Assembly: GCF_004348525.1 (NCBI RefSeq)
Contig: NZ_SMKG01000046.1
Coordinates: 1 to 32,628, forward strand
DNA: 32,628 nt
DNA from: Micromonospora sp. 15K316
GTDB taxonomy: Bacteria; Actinomycetota; Actinomycetes; Mycobacteriales; Micromonosporaceae
Reading direction: 5' to 3'
Shown in pieces: positions 9,306 to 16,631 of the stretch. The notes below the pieces were generated by a model that was not told where the DNA came from, searched no databases, and saw only the letters and a program-made list of their open reading frames with translations. Position numbers and translations under genes: made by a program. Position 1 is the first letter of the stretch. Each line of letters starts with the position of its first letter.

Positions 9306-10892
9306 TCAGTGGATGACGACGGGCGTGCGGGACTCCTCGCCCTGCCCACCGTCGGGCAACTCGGTGCTCGCGCGGCGGCGCGGCAGGAACGCGGCCGGGA
9401 TGAACGTGAGCACCACCAGCGCGAACGCGACCCAGAACGTGCCGGAGAACGAGCGGGCGGCGAAGTCGAGCCCCCGGTCGATGAGCCCCTGCGGGACCGG
9501 GAACTGGTCGAGCAGCTGCGGCCGCAGCTGGCTGGCGATGGCCAGCCCCGCCTCGGTGAACGGCTTGCTGCTCCCCGGCTCCGTCACGCCCGGGATCGGG
9601 CGGGATCCGTTCAGCTCGTTGGTGAGGATCACCGACATGACGGCGGCACCGACCGAGCCGCCGATCTGCTGGAGGATGTTGACAAGCGTCGAGCCGCGCG
9701 CCACGTCGTGGGCGTTCAACGTCCGCAGCGCCGACGTCATGATCGGCATCATGGTGCCGCCCATGCCCAGCCCCATGACGAAGAGCGAGCCGCAGAGCAG
9801 CACGTACGACGTGTTCGGGTCGACCTGGGTGAACGAGAAGAACCCGACGACGATGAGCGCCAGCGCGAAGGGCACCGTACGCCCGACGGGCACCCGGTCG
9901 GCCAGCGTGCCGGCGATCGGCATGGTGATCATCGCCCCGATCCCCTGCGGCGCCATCAGCAGGCCCGCGGCCAGGGTCGACTCACCGCGCACCTGGAGGA
10001 AGTAGCTCGGGAAGAGCAGACCCGCGCCCATGAACGCGATGATGAAGACGAAGAGCGTCACCGTCGCCACCGTCAGGTTGCGGTTGGCGAAGAGCCGCAG
10101 GTCGAGCAGCGGGTGCCGGGGCCGGAAGGAGTAGACGACGAACGCCACCACCAGCGCCGCCCCGACCAGCATCGGGCCCCACACCTCCGGGTCGGCGAAC
10201 GTGCCGGCCTCCGGCAGCGTGGAGATGCCGTAGAGGAAGAGGGCGAGCCCCGGGGAGAGCATCAGCATGCCGATGAAGTCGAAGGACTCCGACGGCTCAG
10301 GCGCGTCCTTCGGGAGCGCGAACTGCGCGTAGACGAGAGCGGCGACACCGATCGGGATGTTGATCAGGAAGATCCAGTGCCAACCGGCCGCGTCGATCAG
10401 CCAGCCGCCGAGGATCGGCCCGGCGATCGGGCCGAGCAGCATCGGGATGCCGAGGACGGCCATCAGTCGACCGATCCGGTTCGGGCCGGCGGCCCGCGTC
10501 ATGATCGTCATGCCGAGCGGCATGAGCATGCCGCCCCCGAGGCCCTGCAGGACGCGGTAGGCGATCAGCTGCCCGATCGAGTCGGCCGTGGCGCAGAGCG
10601 CCGAGCCGATGGTGAAGAGCGCCAACGCGGTCATGTAGAGGCGTTTGGTCCCGAACCGGTCGGCGGCCCACCCGGCGAGCGGGATCACCGTGGCGAGCGC
10701 GAGCGTGTAGCCGGTCATGGTCCACGCCACCCGGGCGTACGAGGCGTCGAAGTCGTTCTGGAACGTGGGCAGCGCGACGCTGACCACTGTCACGTCGAGG
10801 ATCGACATGATCGCGCCGAGGACGACGACCCCCGCCACCTTGAGGACCGCGGCGTCCAGCTTCTCCGGTGCCGCGGCGACTTGCTGGGTCAC
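9306..10892 (-). CDS. DHA2-family MFS multidrug transporter (EmrB/QacA type)
   Basis: A 528-residue protein with about 14 hydrophobic helices. Helix 1 carries LDVTVVSVALP (the D1-type motif of DHA2 drug exporters), the loop motif AGWAADRFGTKR (motif A) follows helix 2, and LGPIAGPILGGWLI is the antiporter motif C. These fit proton-coupled drug exporters of the EmrB/QacA group; the substrate is unknown. The start is taken as the GTG at 10892, with CAGGAG at 10899-10904 spaced six bases away; the frame stays open upstream to 11120 but that extension has no membrane-protein or helix-1 lead-in character. No TetR or MarR regulator is adjacent. It is convergent with bla, which may be chance. Confidence 0.9.
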   Translation of the reverse strand: MTQQVAAAPEKLDAAVLKVAGVVVLGAIMSILDVTVVSVALPTFQNDFDASYARVAWTMTGYTLALATVIPLAGWAADRFGTKRLYMTALALFTIGSALCATADSIGQLIAYRVLQGLGGGMLMPLGMTIMTRAAGPNRIGRLMAVLGIPMLLGPIAGPILGGWLIDAAGWHWIFLINIPIGVAALVYAQFALPKDAPEPSESFDFIGMLMLSPGLALFLYGISTLPEAGTFADPEVWGPMLVGAALVVAFVVYSFRPRHPLLDLRLFANRNLTVATVTLFVFIIAFMGAGLLFPSYFLQVRGESTLAAGLLMAPQGIGAMITMPIAGTLADRVPVGRTVPFALALIVVGFFSFTQVDPNTSYVLLCGSLFVMGLGMGGTMMPIMTSALRTLNAHDVARGSTLVNILQQIGGSVGAAVMSVILTNELNGSRPIPGVTEPGSSKPFTEAGLAIASQLRPQLLDQFPVPQGLIDRGLDFAARSFSGTFWVAFALVVLTFIPAAFLPRRRASTELPDGGQGEESRTPVVIH

Positions 10893-11167
10893 ACAAACTC
10901 CTGACGTCGGTCTCACTGACGGATGGTGAGCGGTGGGGGTGGCGCCGTGACGCGGGAGGCACGGCTCGCGGAGGGCGAACGCTCGCAGGCAGAGTAGCCG
11001 CCACCCCCGACAGGCCGCCCCTGGATTAGCCCGATCGCGCCGGCCGGATCCGCTGGGGTTCCGTCGTGATACGGCAGCCTTCGTCCGGCTTCCCGACATG
11101 GTCAACTCGGCCTCCGCCATGGTGTGACGTCAATCCGAGGGTGACTTCGCACACACGATGGGCGACC

Positions 11168-11667
11168 ATGACGGCACGACGAACGGGGGCCCTGATGCGG
11201 CGACACCTGGCGGACGGCACACCGTCCGGGTCCGGTACGGCGACCCTCGCCGCCGTCCGCCGTGGCGTCGCCACCGGGCCACGGCGCTGGCTGGTCGCGA
11301 TCACCCTGCTGCTCGGCGTACTGGCCGCGGCGGGTCTGACGGTGGCCGTCCCCCGGACGAGCTGACGTTCGCCGCACTCGCGGAGCCGGTGCAGAGCCTC
11401 ATGTCGGTCACCGTGCCGTTGCGGAAACCGTTCGTGGTGGCGGCCCTCGCCACGATCGTGCTCCCGCTCGGCCGCTACGGCCTGCTGGGTGCCGTCGACG
11501 CCGTTGCGCCCGCGCGGGTGTGGCTCACCCCGTACGCGACGCTGCAGAACCTCCTCTCCGGCGAGATGGACGCGGTGCGGTGGGCGCAGTGGGTCGTGGT
11601 GCTCCTCATCTGGGGGTTCGGCCTGGTCGCCGTCGGCGCGGCACGACTGCGTCCGGCGTCCGGCGAC
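11168..11667 (+). pseudogene. Frameshifted membrane protein, possibly ABC-2-type permease remnant
   Basis: The frame from ATG 11168 encodes a basic N-terminus and one membrane helix (WLVAITLLLGVLAAAGLTVAV), then stops at 11363-11365. Convincing coding sequence continues in the next frame with DELTFAALAEPVQSLMS, hydrophobic segments (FVVAALATIVLPLGRYGLLGA, WAQWVVVLLIWGFGLVAVGAA) and PYATLQNLLSGEMDAVRWAQW. One extra C in the C5 run near 11350-11354 would join them as VAVPPDELTF. The joined product (about 167 residues) is short for an ABC-2 permease and may also lack an internal segment after SVTVPL. It may instead be a sequencing error. The start and the 3' end (about 11667) are approximate, and the family is a guess from helix layout. 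Confidence 0.5.
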
Positions 11668-11794
11668 CGCGGCCGAGTCGCCCCCCGGCTCCATTTCGTG
11701 GGAGTCCCGCCACTGAACGTGTCCCCTGCTCACGATCGGCCGGGGCAGGTTCTAGGCTTGAGGGCCGCCGCAGGGGCGACGAGGGGAGACTGCC

Positions 11795-12256
11795 GTGAGC
11801 GAGACCGACAACATCGACCGCATCGAGGAGTGGAACGTCGCCGAGGACGACGGGGTCTTGGACGCCTCCGACACCCTCGACGGCGATCGGATCAGTGATC
11901 CCCTCGACACCGGCATCGCTGCGGCGGACCACTGGTCCGGGGCGAACCGGTTCGGCACGACCCCTGCCGAGGAACGGGCGGGCGAGTCGCTCGAGCAGCT
12001 GCTCGCCGAGGAGGAGCCCGACATCGACCCGTACGCGGAGGTGGTCGACGACGAGGACGAGCTGATCCGGCGGGGCGACGAGCAGGACCCGCGGGCGGGA
12101 CGCCTCGTCGCCTACGACGAGGGCTTCGGCGACGACGAGGAGCCCGACTCGGTGGCCTGGGACGCCGGGATCGACGCCGGCGCGGCCAGCGCGGAGGAGG
12201 CCGCCGTCCACCTGGTGGACGACCCGAACGGCATGGGCGACGGCCCGTTGCGGTGA
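11795..12256 (+). CDS. DUF5709 acidic protein
   Basis: A 153-residue, strongly acidic cytosolic protein of the actinobacterial DUF5709 family. Recognisable blocks are GVLDASDTLDGD, FGTTPAEERAGESLEQLLAEEEPD, RAGRLVAYDEG, and the C-terminal VAWDAGIDAGAASAEEAAVHLVDD. Function is unknown. It starts at GTG 11795 behind GAGGGGAG (11781-11788). A -10-like TAGGCT lies at 11753-11758, which gives a leader of about 30 bases. It is probably monocistronic, since a terminator overlaps its stop codon. Confidence 0.85.
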   Translation: MSETDNIDRIEEWNVAEDDGVLDASDTLDGDRISDPLDTGIAAADHWSGANRFGTTPAEERAGESLEQLLAEEEPDIDPYAEVVDDEDELIRRGDEQDPRAGRLVAYDEGFGDDEEPDSVAWDAGIDAGAASAEEAAVHLVDDPNGMGDGPLR

Positions 12257-12279
12257 GGCGCTCCCGCCTCACCGCAACG
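12246..12279. terminator. Hairpin overlapping the DUF5709 stop codon
   Basis: Perfect 15-bp stem (12246-12260 with 12265-12279), loop CTCC. The TGA stop at 12254-12256 sits inside the 5' arm. It can end transcription from both the plus-strand gene and the minus-strand DUF3152 gene that ends at 12380. Confidence 0.75.
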
Positions 12280-12379
12280 GCGACAACCCCGCTGCCTCGG
12301 ACGCTGGCCTGGCCGGTCGGCCACGCTCAGCTGTGGTGCGGCGGCGGCTGACGCCGGCGAAGGTCCCGGTGGCGGGCGC

Positions 12380-13204
12380 TCAGCCCGGCCGGCCGCGCTC
12401 GCGGGGCGGGATGGGGTCGTCGTACGCGCCGGAGCGCCCGTGGTAACTCTCGCCGTCGAGGTACGGCTTGGCGTTGGCGGTGCAGCCGTGCAGGCCGAGC
12501 GTCTGCTGCTGCATGACCGGTGCCGGTTCACCACGGCCGGGGCAACGCTCGTGCCCGTGGCCGAGCCGGTGGCCCACCTCGTGGTTCACCATGTACTCGC
12601 GGTAGGTGGCCAGGGGCGCGCCGTAGCGCGGCACGCCCTTCACCCAGCGCGCCACGTTCAGCACCACCCGGGCGCCGTTGCGGCACGACGTGTAGCCGTC
12701 CGGCACGTCGCCGCAGAGGGCGTCGCGGGTGCCCGGGGTGGCCAGGTAGACGGTGAAGTCGGCGGGCTGCCCCGGCCCGACCCGGCGCAGGGTCAACGTC
12801 CCGCCGGCGGTCCAGCCCTCTTCGTCGTTCAGGTACCCGGTGACCTCGGCGGCGAAGGCCGCGGTGTCGATGCCGACGATGTCCCGCTCCACCGACACGC
12901 GGTAGCGCAGGAGTTCACCCTTGCCGCGGCGGGCGGGTGACTCGGCGGCCGCGGTCCGCCACCGGTTGCTGCCCTCGGCCGGGTAGCTGATCGCCACCGG
13001 GGGGCGGGCGGAGGCCGAGGGCGACATGACCGGGCCGGCGGGGTTTGTCGACCTGGCCGGCGGCGCGGACGCCGACCGGCTCCCGCTCCCCGCCACGGGC
13101 TGCCCGCCCGACGCCGGCTGGCCGCAGCCGGCCGGCAGGAGCCCCAGCAGGCCCGCCACCGGCAGCGCCAGCAGGGCGCCGCGCCGCGTACTCTTCCTCG
13201 ACAT
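12380..13204 (-). CDS. DUF3152 secreted lipoprotein with zinc-metalloprotease motif
   Basis: A 274-residue protein with an exported lipoprotein signal (LLGLLPAGC, C27), a Ser/Pro/Ala linker (30-75) and a DUF3152 domain. The domain contains HEVGHRLGHGH (208-218), the metzincin-type HExxHxxGxxH zinc site with E209 as likely catalytic base, and a downstream Met (PAPVMQQQT, M231) in the place of a Met-turn. Cysteines 164/174 and 221/241 could form disulfides. Protease activity is plausible from the motif, but I know of no demonstrated substrate for this family. ATG at 13204 follows AGGGGAG (13209-13215). It is divergent from the sigma-factor gene across 143 bp. Confidence 0.88.
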   Translation of the reverse strand: MSRKSTRRGALLALPVAGLLGLLPAGCGQPASGGQPVAGSGSRSASAPPARSTNPAGPVMSPSASARPPVAISYPAEGSNRWRTAAAESPARRGKGELLRYRVSVERDIVGIDTAAFAAEVTGYLNDEEGWTAGGTLTLRRVGPGQPADFTVYLATPGTRDALCGDVPDGYTSCRNGARVVLNVARWVKGVPRYGAPLATYREYMVNHEVGHRLGHGHERCPGRGEPAPVMQQQTLGLHGCTANAKPYLDGESYHGRSGAYDDPIPPRERGRPG

Positions 13205-13292
13205 GTGTCTCCCCTCGCCGCGCACCGTCCTCCGGTGGCGCGTGGCAGAAAGGACGCGCGAGGCGACCGAAAAGTTGATCACTCGCGGACTC

Positions 13293-13316
13293 AACCTTTC
13301 GTGCTCCCCACTCGTC
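13293..13316 (+). promoter_or_regulatory. Possible ECF-type promoter for the sigma-factor gene
   Basis: AACC (13293-13296) and CGTC (13313-13316) are separated by 16 bases, which resembles the -35/-10 pattern of ECF sigma promoters. They lie 31 bases before the sigma gene's ATG and could mean self-activation. Short motifs make this weak. Confidence 0.35.
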
Positions 13317-13347
13317 CTGATACCCGTGAAGTGCGGAGCGGGCCGAC

Positions 13348-13851
13348 ATGGCACGAGCTGACGCCGAGTTCGTCGAGTTCGCCCGCGCCGCCTCCGGCCG
13401 GCTGGTGCACGCGGCCTTCCTGATGACCGGTGACCGCCACGAGGCCGAGGACGCCGCGCAGACCGCGCTGGCCCGGACGTACGCCTCGTGGTCGCGTATC
13501 CACGGGGACGACGCCTACCGTTACGCCCGGTCGGTGCTCGTCAACCACCTCGTCGACCGCTGGCGGCGACCGATCCGGGAGTACCCGACCGAGGAGCTTC
13601 CCGAGCAGCGTGACGACGACGTCGCCGACGCGGTGGCCACCCGGCGCTGGCTGTTCGCCATCCTCGGCACGCTGAGCCCGCGCGAACGCGCCATCGTCGT
13701 CCTGCGCTACTACTTCGACCTCCCGGAGGCCCAGGTGGCAGACGAACTCGGCGTCTCGGTGGGGACGGTGAAGAGCACCAGCTCCCGAGCTCTCGAGAAG
13801 CTGCGCGGCGTCGGCGCCGAGGCGCCACAGGTCCACGGGACCCGCCGATGA
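13348..13851 (+). CDS. SigE-family ECF RNA polymerase sigma factor
   Basis: A 167-residue extracytoplasmic-function sigma factor. Region 2 spans about 5-70 (FVEFARAASGRLVHAAFLMTGDRHEAEDAAQ). Region 4 spans about 105-160, with the helix-turn-helix DLPEAQVADELGVSVGTVKS. It has the pattern of the actinobacterial SigE-family group that pairs with a membrane partner gene. It lacks the conserved WLxxIARN segment and has ARSVLVNHLVDRWRR, as usual in this group. ATG at 13348 with GGAG at 13334-13337. The stop overlaps the next gene's start (ATGA, 13848-13851), so the two are co-translated. Confidence 0.9.
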   Translation: MARADAEFVEFARAASGRLVHAAFLMTGDRHEAEDAAQTALARTYASWSRIHGDDAYRYARSVLVNHLVDRWRRPIREYPTEELPEQRDDDVADAVATRRWLFAILGTLSPRERAIVVLRYYFDLPEAQVADELGVSVGTVKSTSSRALEKLRGVGAEAPQVHGTRR

Positions 13852-14600
13852 ACGAGGCGGATCGGCTTCGCGCGGCCATGCGGGCGACCGAGTCGACCGC
13901 ACACGCCCCACTCGACCTCGCCGCGGTCGTGCGCGAGGGTCGCCGCCTGCGCCGGCGGAGACGTCTCGCCGGCACCGGCGCGGCCGGACTCGTGCTGGCG
14001 GTGGCGGTGGCCGTCCCGGTGGCGCTGCGTCCGGACGGCCCGCCGCCGCAGCGACCGGCGGAGGCGATCACGACGGGCTCCGTCGCCACGCCCACGACGG
14101 CGCCCACCGCCAGCGCCACCCCGGACGCCCGGGCCACTCCCGGCAGCACGGACCGCAAACCGGTCGGCACGGTGGTGTCCAGCGGCATCCGGTACGGCGA
14201 CCAGGAGCGCGTCTTCTACTTCGTGCCGATCGGCGTGCCGGAGCTGCCGGGCGTCAAGATCGGTCTGGTCGCCGGACGCCGCGACGCCGACGGCAGGCTG
14301 ACGCCGGACCTCCTGATCAACGACGTGGAGGGGCGGGACCGCCACGCGGGCTTCCACCAGATCGGCTACGACCAGCAGGGCGACCGCCAGGTCCTCCCGC
14401 CGGTGCCCACCTTCGGATACTTCGTCGGGCCGGCCACCCGCATCGTCGGCACCGTCGACGGCCGTCAGGTCCCCGCCGAGCTGGCGCGCTGGAGCGTGGA
14501 CCCGGGCGTGGTGATCTTCTGGTTCGAACCCACGGTGCTGACCCCGGGCGTACGGCTGGACGGCATCGTCGCTCTCGACAAGCGCGGCGAGCGGCTCTGA
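13848..14600 (+). CDS. Single-pass membrane protein, probable partner of the SigE-family sigma factor
   Basis: A 250-residue protein. Residues 1-38 are cytosolic and basic (RRLRRRRRLAG), followed by one membrane helix (about 42-61), a Thr/Pro/Ala linker (65-105) and an extracytoplasmic domain of about 145 residues. That layout, and the ATGA overlap with the sigma gene, suits an anti-sigma factor or an envelope sensor controlling it. No zinc anti-sigma motif (HxxxCxxC) is present, and the outer domain matches no family I recognise. It contains repeated charged-aromatic strands, so it is probably beta-rich. The role is inferred from position. Confidence 0.7.
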   Translation: MNEADRLRAAMRATESTAHAPLDLAAVVREGRRLRRRRRLAGTGAAGLVLAVAVAVPVALRPDGPPPQRPAEAITTGSVATPTTAPTASATPDARATPGSTDRKPVGTVVSSGIRYGDQERVFYFVPIGVPELPGVKIGLVAGRRDADGRLTPDLLINDVEGRDRHAGFHQIGYDQQGDRQVLPPVPTFGYFVGPATRIVGTVDGRQVPAELARWSVDPGVVIFWFEPTVLTPGVRLDGIVALDKRGERL

Positions 14601-14661
14601 GTCGACCGTCTCCGCTCCCGCACCGACCTCCGCCGCGTCCGCTCCACCGCGTACCCGCCGG

Positions 14662-14667
14662 TAGGCT
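14662..14667 (+). promoter_or_regulatory. -10 element of a leaderless thioesterase gene
   Basis: TAGGCT ends six bases before the GTG at 14674, placing the transcription start on the first codon. No ribosome-binding site is present. No clear -35 was seen. Confidence 0.55.
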
Positions 14668-14673
14668 CGGGGC

Positions 14674-15096
14674 GTGCGGGATCCTTTCCGGGTACGGGTC
14701 ACGGTTCGCGGCTACGAGCTGGACACCCAGGGCCACCTGAACCAGGCCGTCTACCTCCAGTACGGCGAGCACGCCCGGTGGGAGTGCCTCCGCGCCGCCG
14801 GCATCTCGCAGGAGCGGCTCCTCTCGGGCGGCGTCGGTCCGGTCGCGCTGGAGGTCACCCTGCGCTACCTCAGTGAGCTGCGCGGCGGCGACGAGGTCGA
14901 CGTGTCCTGCGCGTTCCGCTGGGGCGAGGGGAAGACGTTCCGGATCGACCAGGACTACACCCGGCCGGACGGCCGCCCGGTCGCGACCCTGACCGGGGTC
15001 GGTGGGCTGCTCGACCTGTCGGCCCGCCGGCTGCTGCCCGACCCCCGGGCCCGGTTCCGCGAGCTCGCCACCGATCCGGCGCCGCTCGGTCTCTGA
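14674..15096 (+). CDS. Acyl-CoA thioesterase (4HBT hot-dog fold)
   Basis: A 140-residue single hot-dog domain. The N-terminal segment VRGYELDTQGHLNQAVYLQYGEHARWE is the 4-hydroxybenzoyl-CoA thioesterase signature: D17 is the catalytic-type acid, followed by GHLN, and the helix packs below. Later strands ALEVTLRYLSELRGGDEVDV and FRIDQDYTRPDGRPVATLTG complete the fold. Such proteins hydrolyse acyl-CoA thioesters as dimers or tetramers; the acyl group cannot be told. The GTG start is chosen because the domain begins at once and a -10 element lies six bases upstream, meaning a leaderless message. The neighbours are unrelated by function. Confidence 0.85.
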   Translation: MRDPFRVRVTVRGYELDTQGHLNQAVYLQYGEHARWECLRAAGISQERLLSGGVGPVALEVTLRYLSELRGGDEVDVSCAFRWGEGKTFRIDQDYTRPDGRPVATLTGVGGLLDLSARRLLPDPRARFRELATDPAPLGL

Positions 15097-15178
15097 GCGC
15101 CCGGACGTCCCGTCGCGGGCGTCGTCCGCCGACGACCGGCCGGCCGGAAAAATCACCGGCGCGCCCTGCCCGGTGGCA

Positions 15179-15184
15179 TAGATT
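15179..15184 (+). promoter_or_regulatory. -10 element of a leaderless methyltransferase-fold gene
   Basis: TAGATT ends six bases before the GTG at 15191, the same spacing as at 14662-14674. There is no ribosome-binding site between them. Confidence 0.55.
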
Positions 15185-15190
15185 GGCCGG

Positions 15191-15850
15191 GTGAACGAGG
15201 CGGTTTCGGTGGTCGAACGGGTCATGACCGACCGCGGCGAGCTGGTGCTCCGGCGGCACGCCGAGCACCTGGAGATCATCAGCAACGGGGTGTTCCTGAT
15301 GGACACCCGGGCCGGCGCATCGGAACGGCTCCTCGTCCGGGAGTCGCTGAGGTCGATGCCGATCGGTGGCCGGATCCTGATCGGCGGTCTCGGGGTGGGC
15401 TTCTCCCTGGCCGAAGCCGTGGCCTCCCCGGTGCCGGCGGAGATCGTGGTCGTCGAGATCGAGCCGGCGATCGTCGACTGGCACCGGCACACCCTGGCCG
15501 CCTTCAGCGAGCACGCGCTCGACGACGCCCGAGTCCGGATCGTCACCGACGACATCGTGCGCTGGTTGAGCACGACCGACGAGGTCTTCGACGCCATCTG
15601 CCTCGACGTCGACAACGGTCCGGACTGGACGGTCTTCCACCACAACGCCGCGCTCTACGACGACGACGGGCTGACGCTGCTGCGCGAACGGCTCACCGAC
15701 TCCGGCGTGCTGGCGGCCTGGAGCGCCGCCGCCGCACCGGCGTACGCCGCCCGGCTGGCCGCGACGATCGGGCCGGTCACCACGCACCGCGTCGAGGTGC
15801 CGCGCGGCGAGCCGGACGTGGTCTACCTGGCGCGGCGCGACGGCCGGTGA
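15191..15850 (+). CDS. Spermidine-synthase-like Rossmann-fold protein
   Basis: A 219-residue protein with a SAM/decarboxylated-SAM-binding fold. Motif I is RILIGGLGVGFSLAEAV (about 58-74), the acidic end of strand 2 is VVVEIEPAIVDWHR, and a motif DAICLDVDNGPDW (about 137-149) occupies the place of the DSSDP catalytic loop in aminopropyltransferases. GGLGVG instead of GGGDGG and VDNGP instead of DSTDP suggest it is a family member that does not make spermidine. It also lacks the N-terminal beta-domain of canonical SpeE. The substrate is unknown; a small-molecule methyltransferase is the main alternative. GTG start with a -10 element six bases upstream. Confidence 0.75.
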   Translation: MNEAVSVVERVMTDRGELVLRRHAEHLEIISNGVFLMDTRAGASERLLVRESLRSMPIGGRILIGGLGVGFSLAEAVASPVPAEIVVVEIEPAIVDWHRHTLAAFSEHALDDARVRIVTDDIVRWLSTTDEVFDAICLDVDNGPDWTVFHHNAALYDDDGLTLLRERLTDSGVLAAWSAAAAPAYAARLAATIGPVTTHRVEVPRGEPDVVYLARRDGR

Positions 15851-15990
15851 CCCGACCGGCGGCCCCGCGGGGCGCGGACGACCGCGCGCACCGGCCGCCG
15901 TCGCCGCAGGGATGACAGGGGTGCTCGCGCACCGATAGCGTTCGCTGCCGGTACGCGGCCGATCCTCCCCCTCATCCACAGGAGAGCCCG

Positions 15991-16479
15991 ATGTTCGAGG
16001 AGTTCATGGGCATTCCCGCCCACCCGCTCGTGCTGCACGCCGCCGTCGTCTTCGTGCCGCTGCTGGCGTTGCTGAGCGTCGGCTACGCCTTCGTCCCCGT
16101 GATCCGCCCGCACACCCGCTGGGTGTTGGGGCTGCTCGCCGTCGGCGCGCCGGCCTCCGCCCTGCTCTCGAAGCTCTCCGGCGACGCCTTCCTCGCCCGG
16201 CTGCGCGGCGCGAACCAGGTCAGCCCCGAGTACCTGCCGAAGCTCTCGGCCCACCAGGATCTGGGCAACCTGACCCTGTACGCGACGATCGCGGCGGCGG
16301 TGGTGGCGCTGGCCCTGGTCCGGCTCGTCGCCCCCGCGGGAAGTCCGGCCGCGGCGGCGAACCGACCGGCCGTGGCCTGGGCCCTGCGGGTGTTGTCGCT
16401 GCTGACGTCCGGCGCCGCCCTGTACTACGTGATCCGCACCGGCGATTCGGGGGCGAAGGCGGTCTGGACCGGCCTGTGA
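15991..16479 (+). CDS. DUF2231 four-helix membrane protein
   Basis: A 162-residue protein with four membrane helices (about 16-36, 44-60, 91-110 and 126-146). The first begins after GIPAHPLVLHAAVVFVPLL, and the third is preceded by SAHQDLGN. The conserved HP...H and H(Q/x)D positions near the membrane face are typical of DUF2231 and could bind a haem or metal, though that is not shown for this family to my knowledge. ATG at 15991 has CAGGAGAG upstream. It appears to be a single-gene unit. Confidence 0.85.
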   Translation: MFEEFMGIPAHPLVLHAAVVFVPLLALLSVGYAFVPVIRPHTRWVLGLLAVGAPASALLSKLSGDAFLARLRGANQVSPEYLPKLSAHQDLGNLTLYATIAAAVVALALVRLVAPAGSPAAAANRPAVAWALRVLSLLTSGAALYYVIRTGDSGAKAVWTGL

Positions 16480-16524
16480 TCCCGAGCTTCGGGAATTGTG
16501 GCAATTTCGCGTCCTCCGCAAATA

Positions 16525-16553
16525 TTTACATGATCCAAACTGACCGGTAGGCG
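16525..16553 (+). promoter_or_regulatory. Possible promoter of the LVIVD gene
   Basis: TTTACA (16525-16530) and TAGGCG (16548-16553) are separated by 17 bases in a locally AT-rich stretch. They lie about 80 bases before the ATG at 16632. Confidence 0.4.
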
Positions 16554-16631
16554 GTACGGTCCTTACTTACCGCGGTGTACACGCATGTCGATGCGCGTGA
16601 CCAGGAGGGACACCGCGGCTGGAGGAGACGC

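Noticed and set aside
8324..10892. A dedicated antibiotic-resistance island formed by bla and the MFS pump
   Set aside because: The two genes are convergent, have base composition like their neighbours, and lack any mobile element or shared regulator.
9309..10904. A 531-residue plus-strand frame opposite the MFS transporter
   Set aside because: Highly charged, repetitive antisense product; the minus strand encodes a typical 14-helix transporter.
10893..11120. Extended N-terminus of the MFS transporter
   Set aside because: No membrane-protein character, and a well-spaced ribosome site sits before the GTG at 10892.
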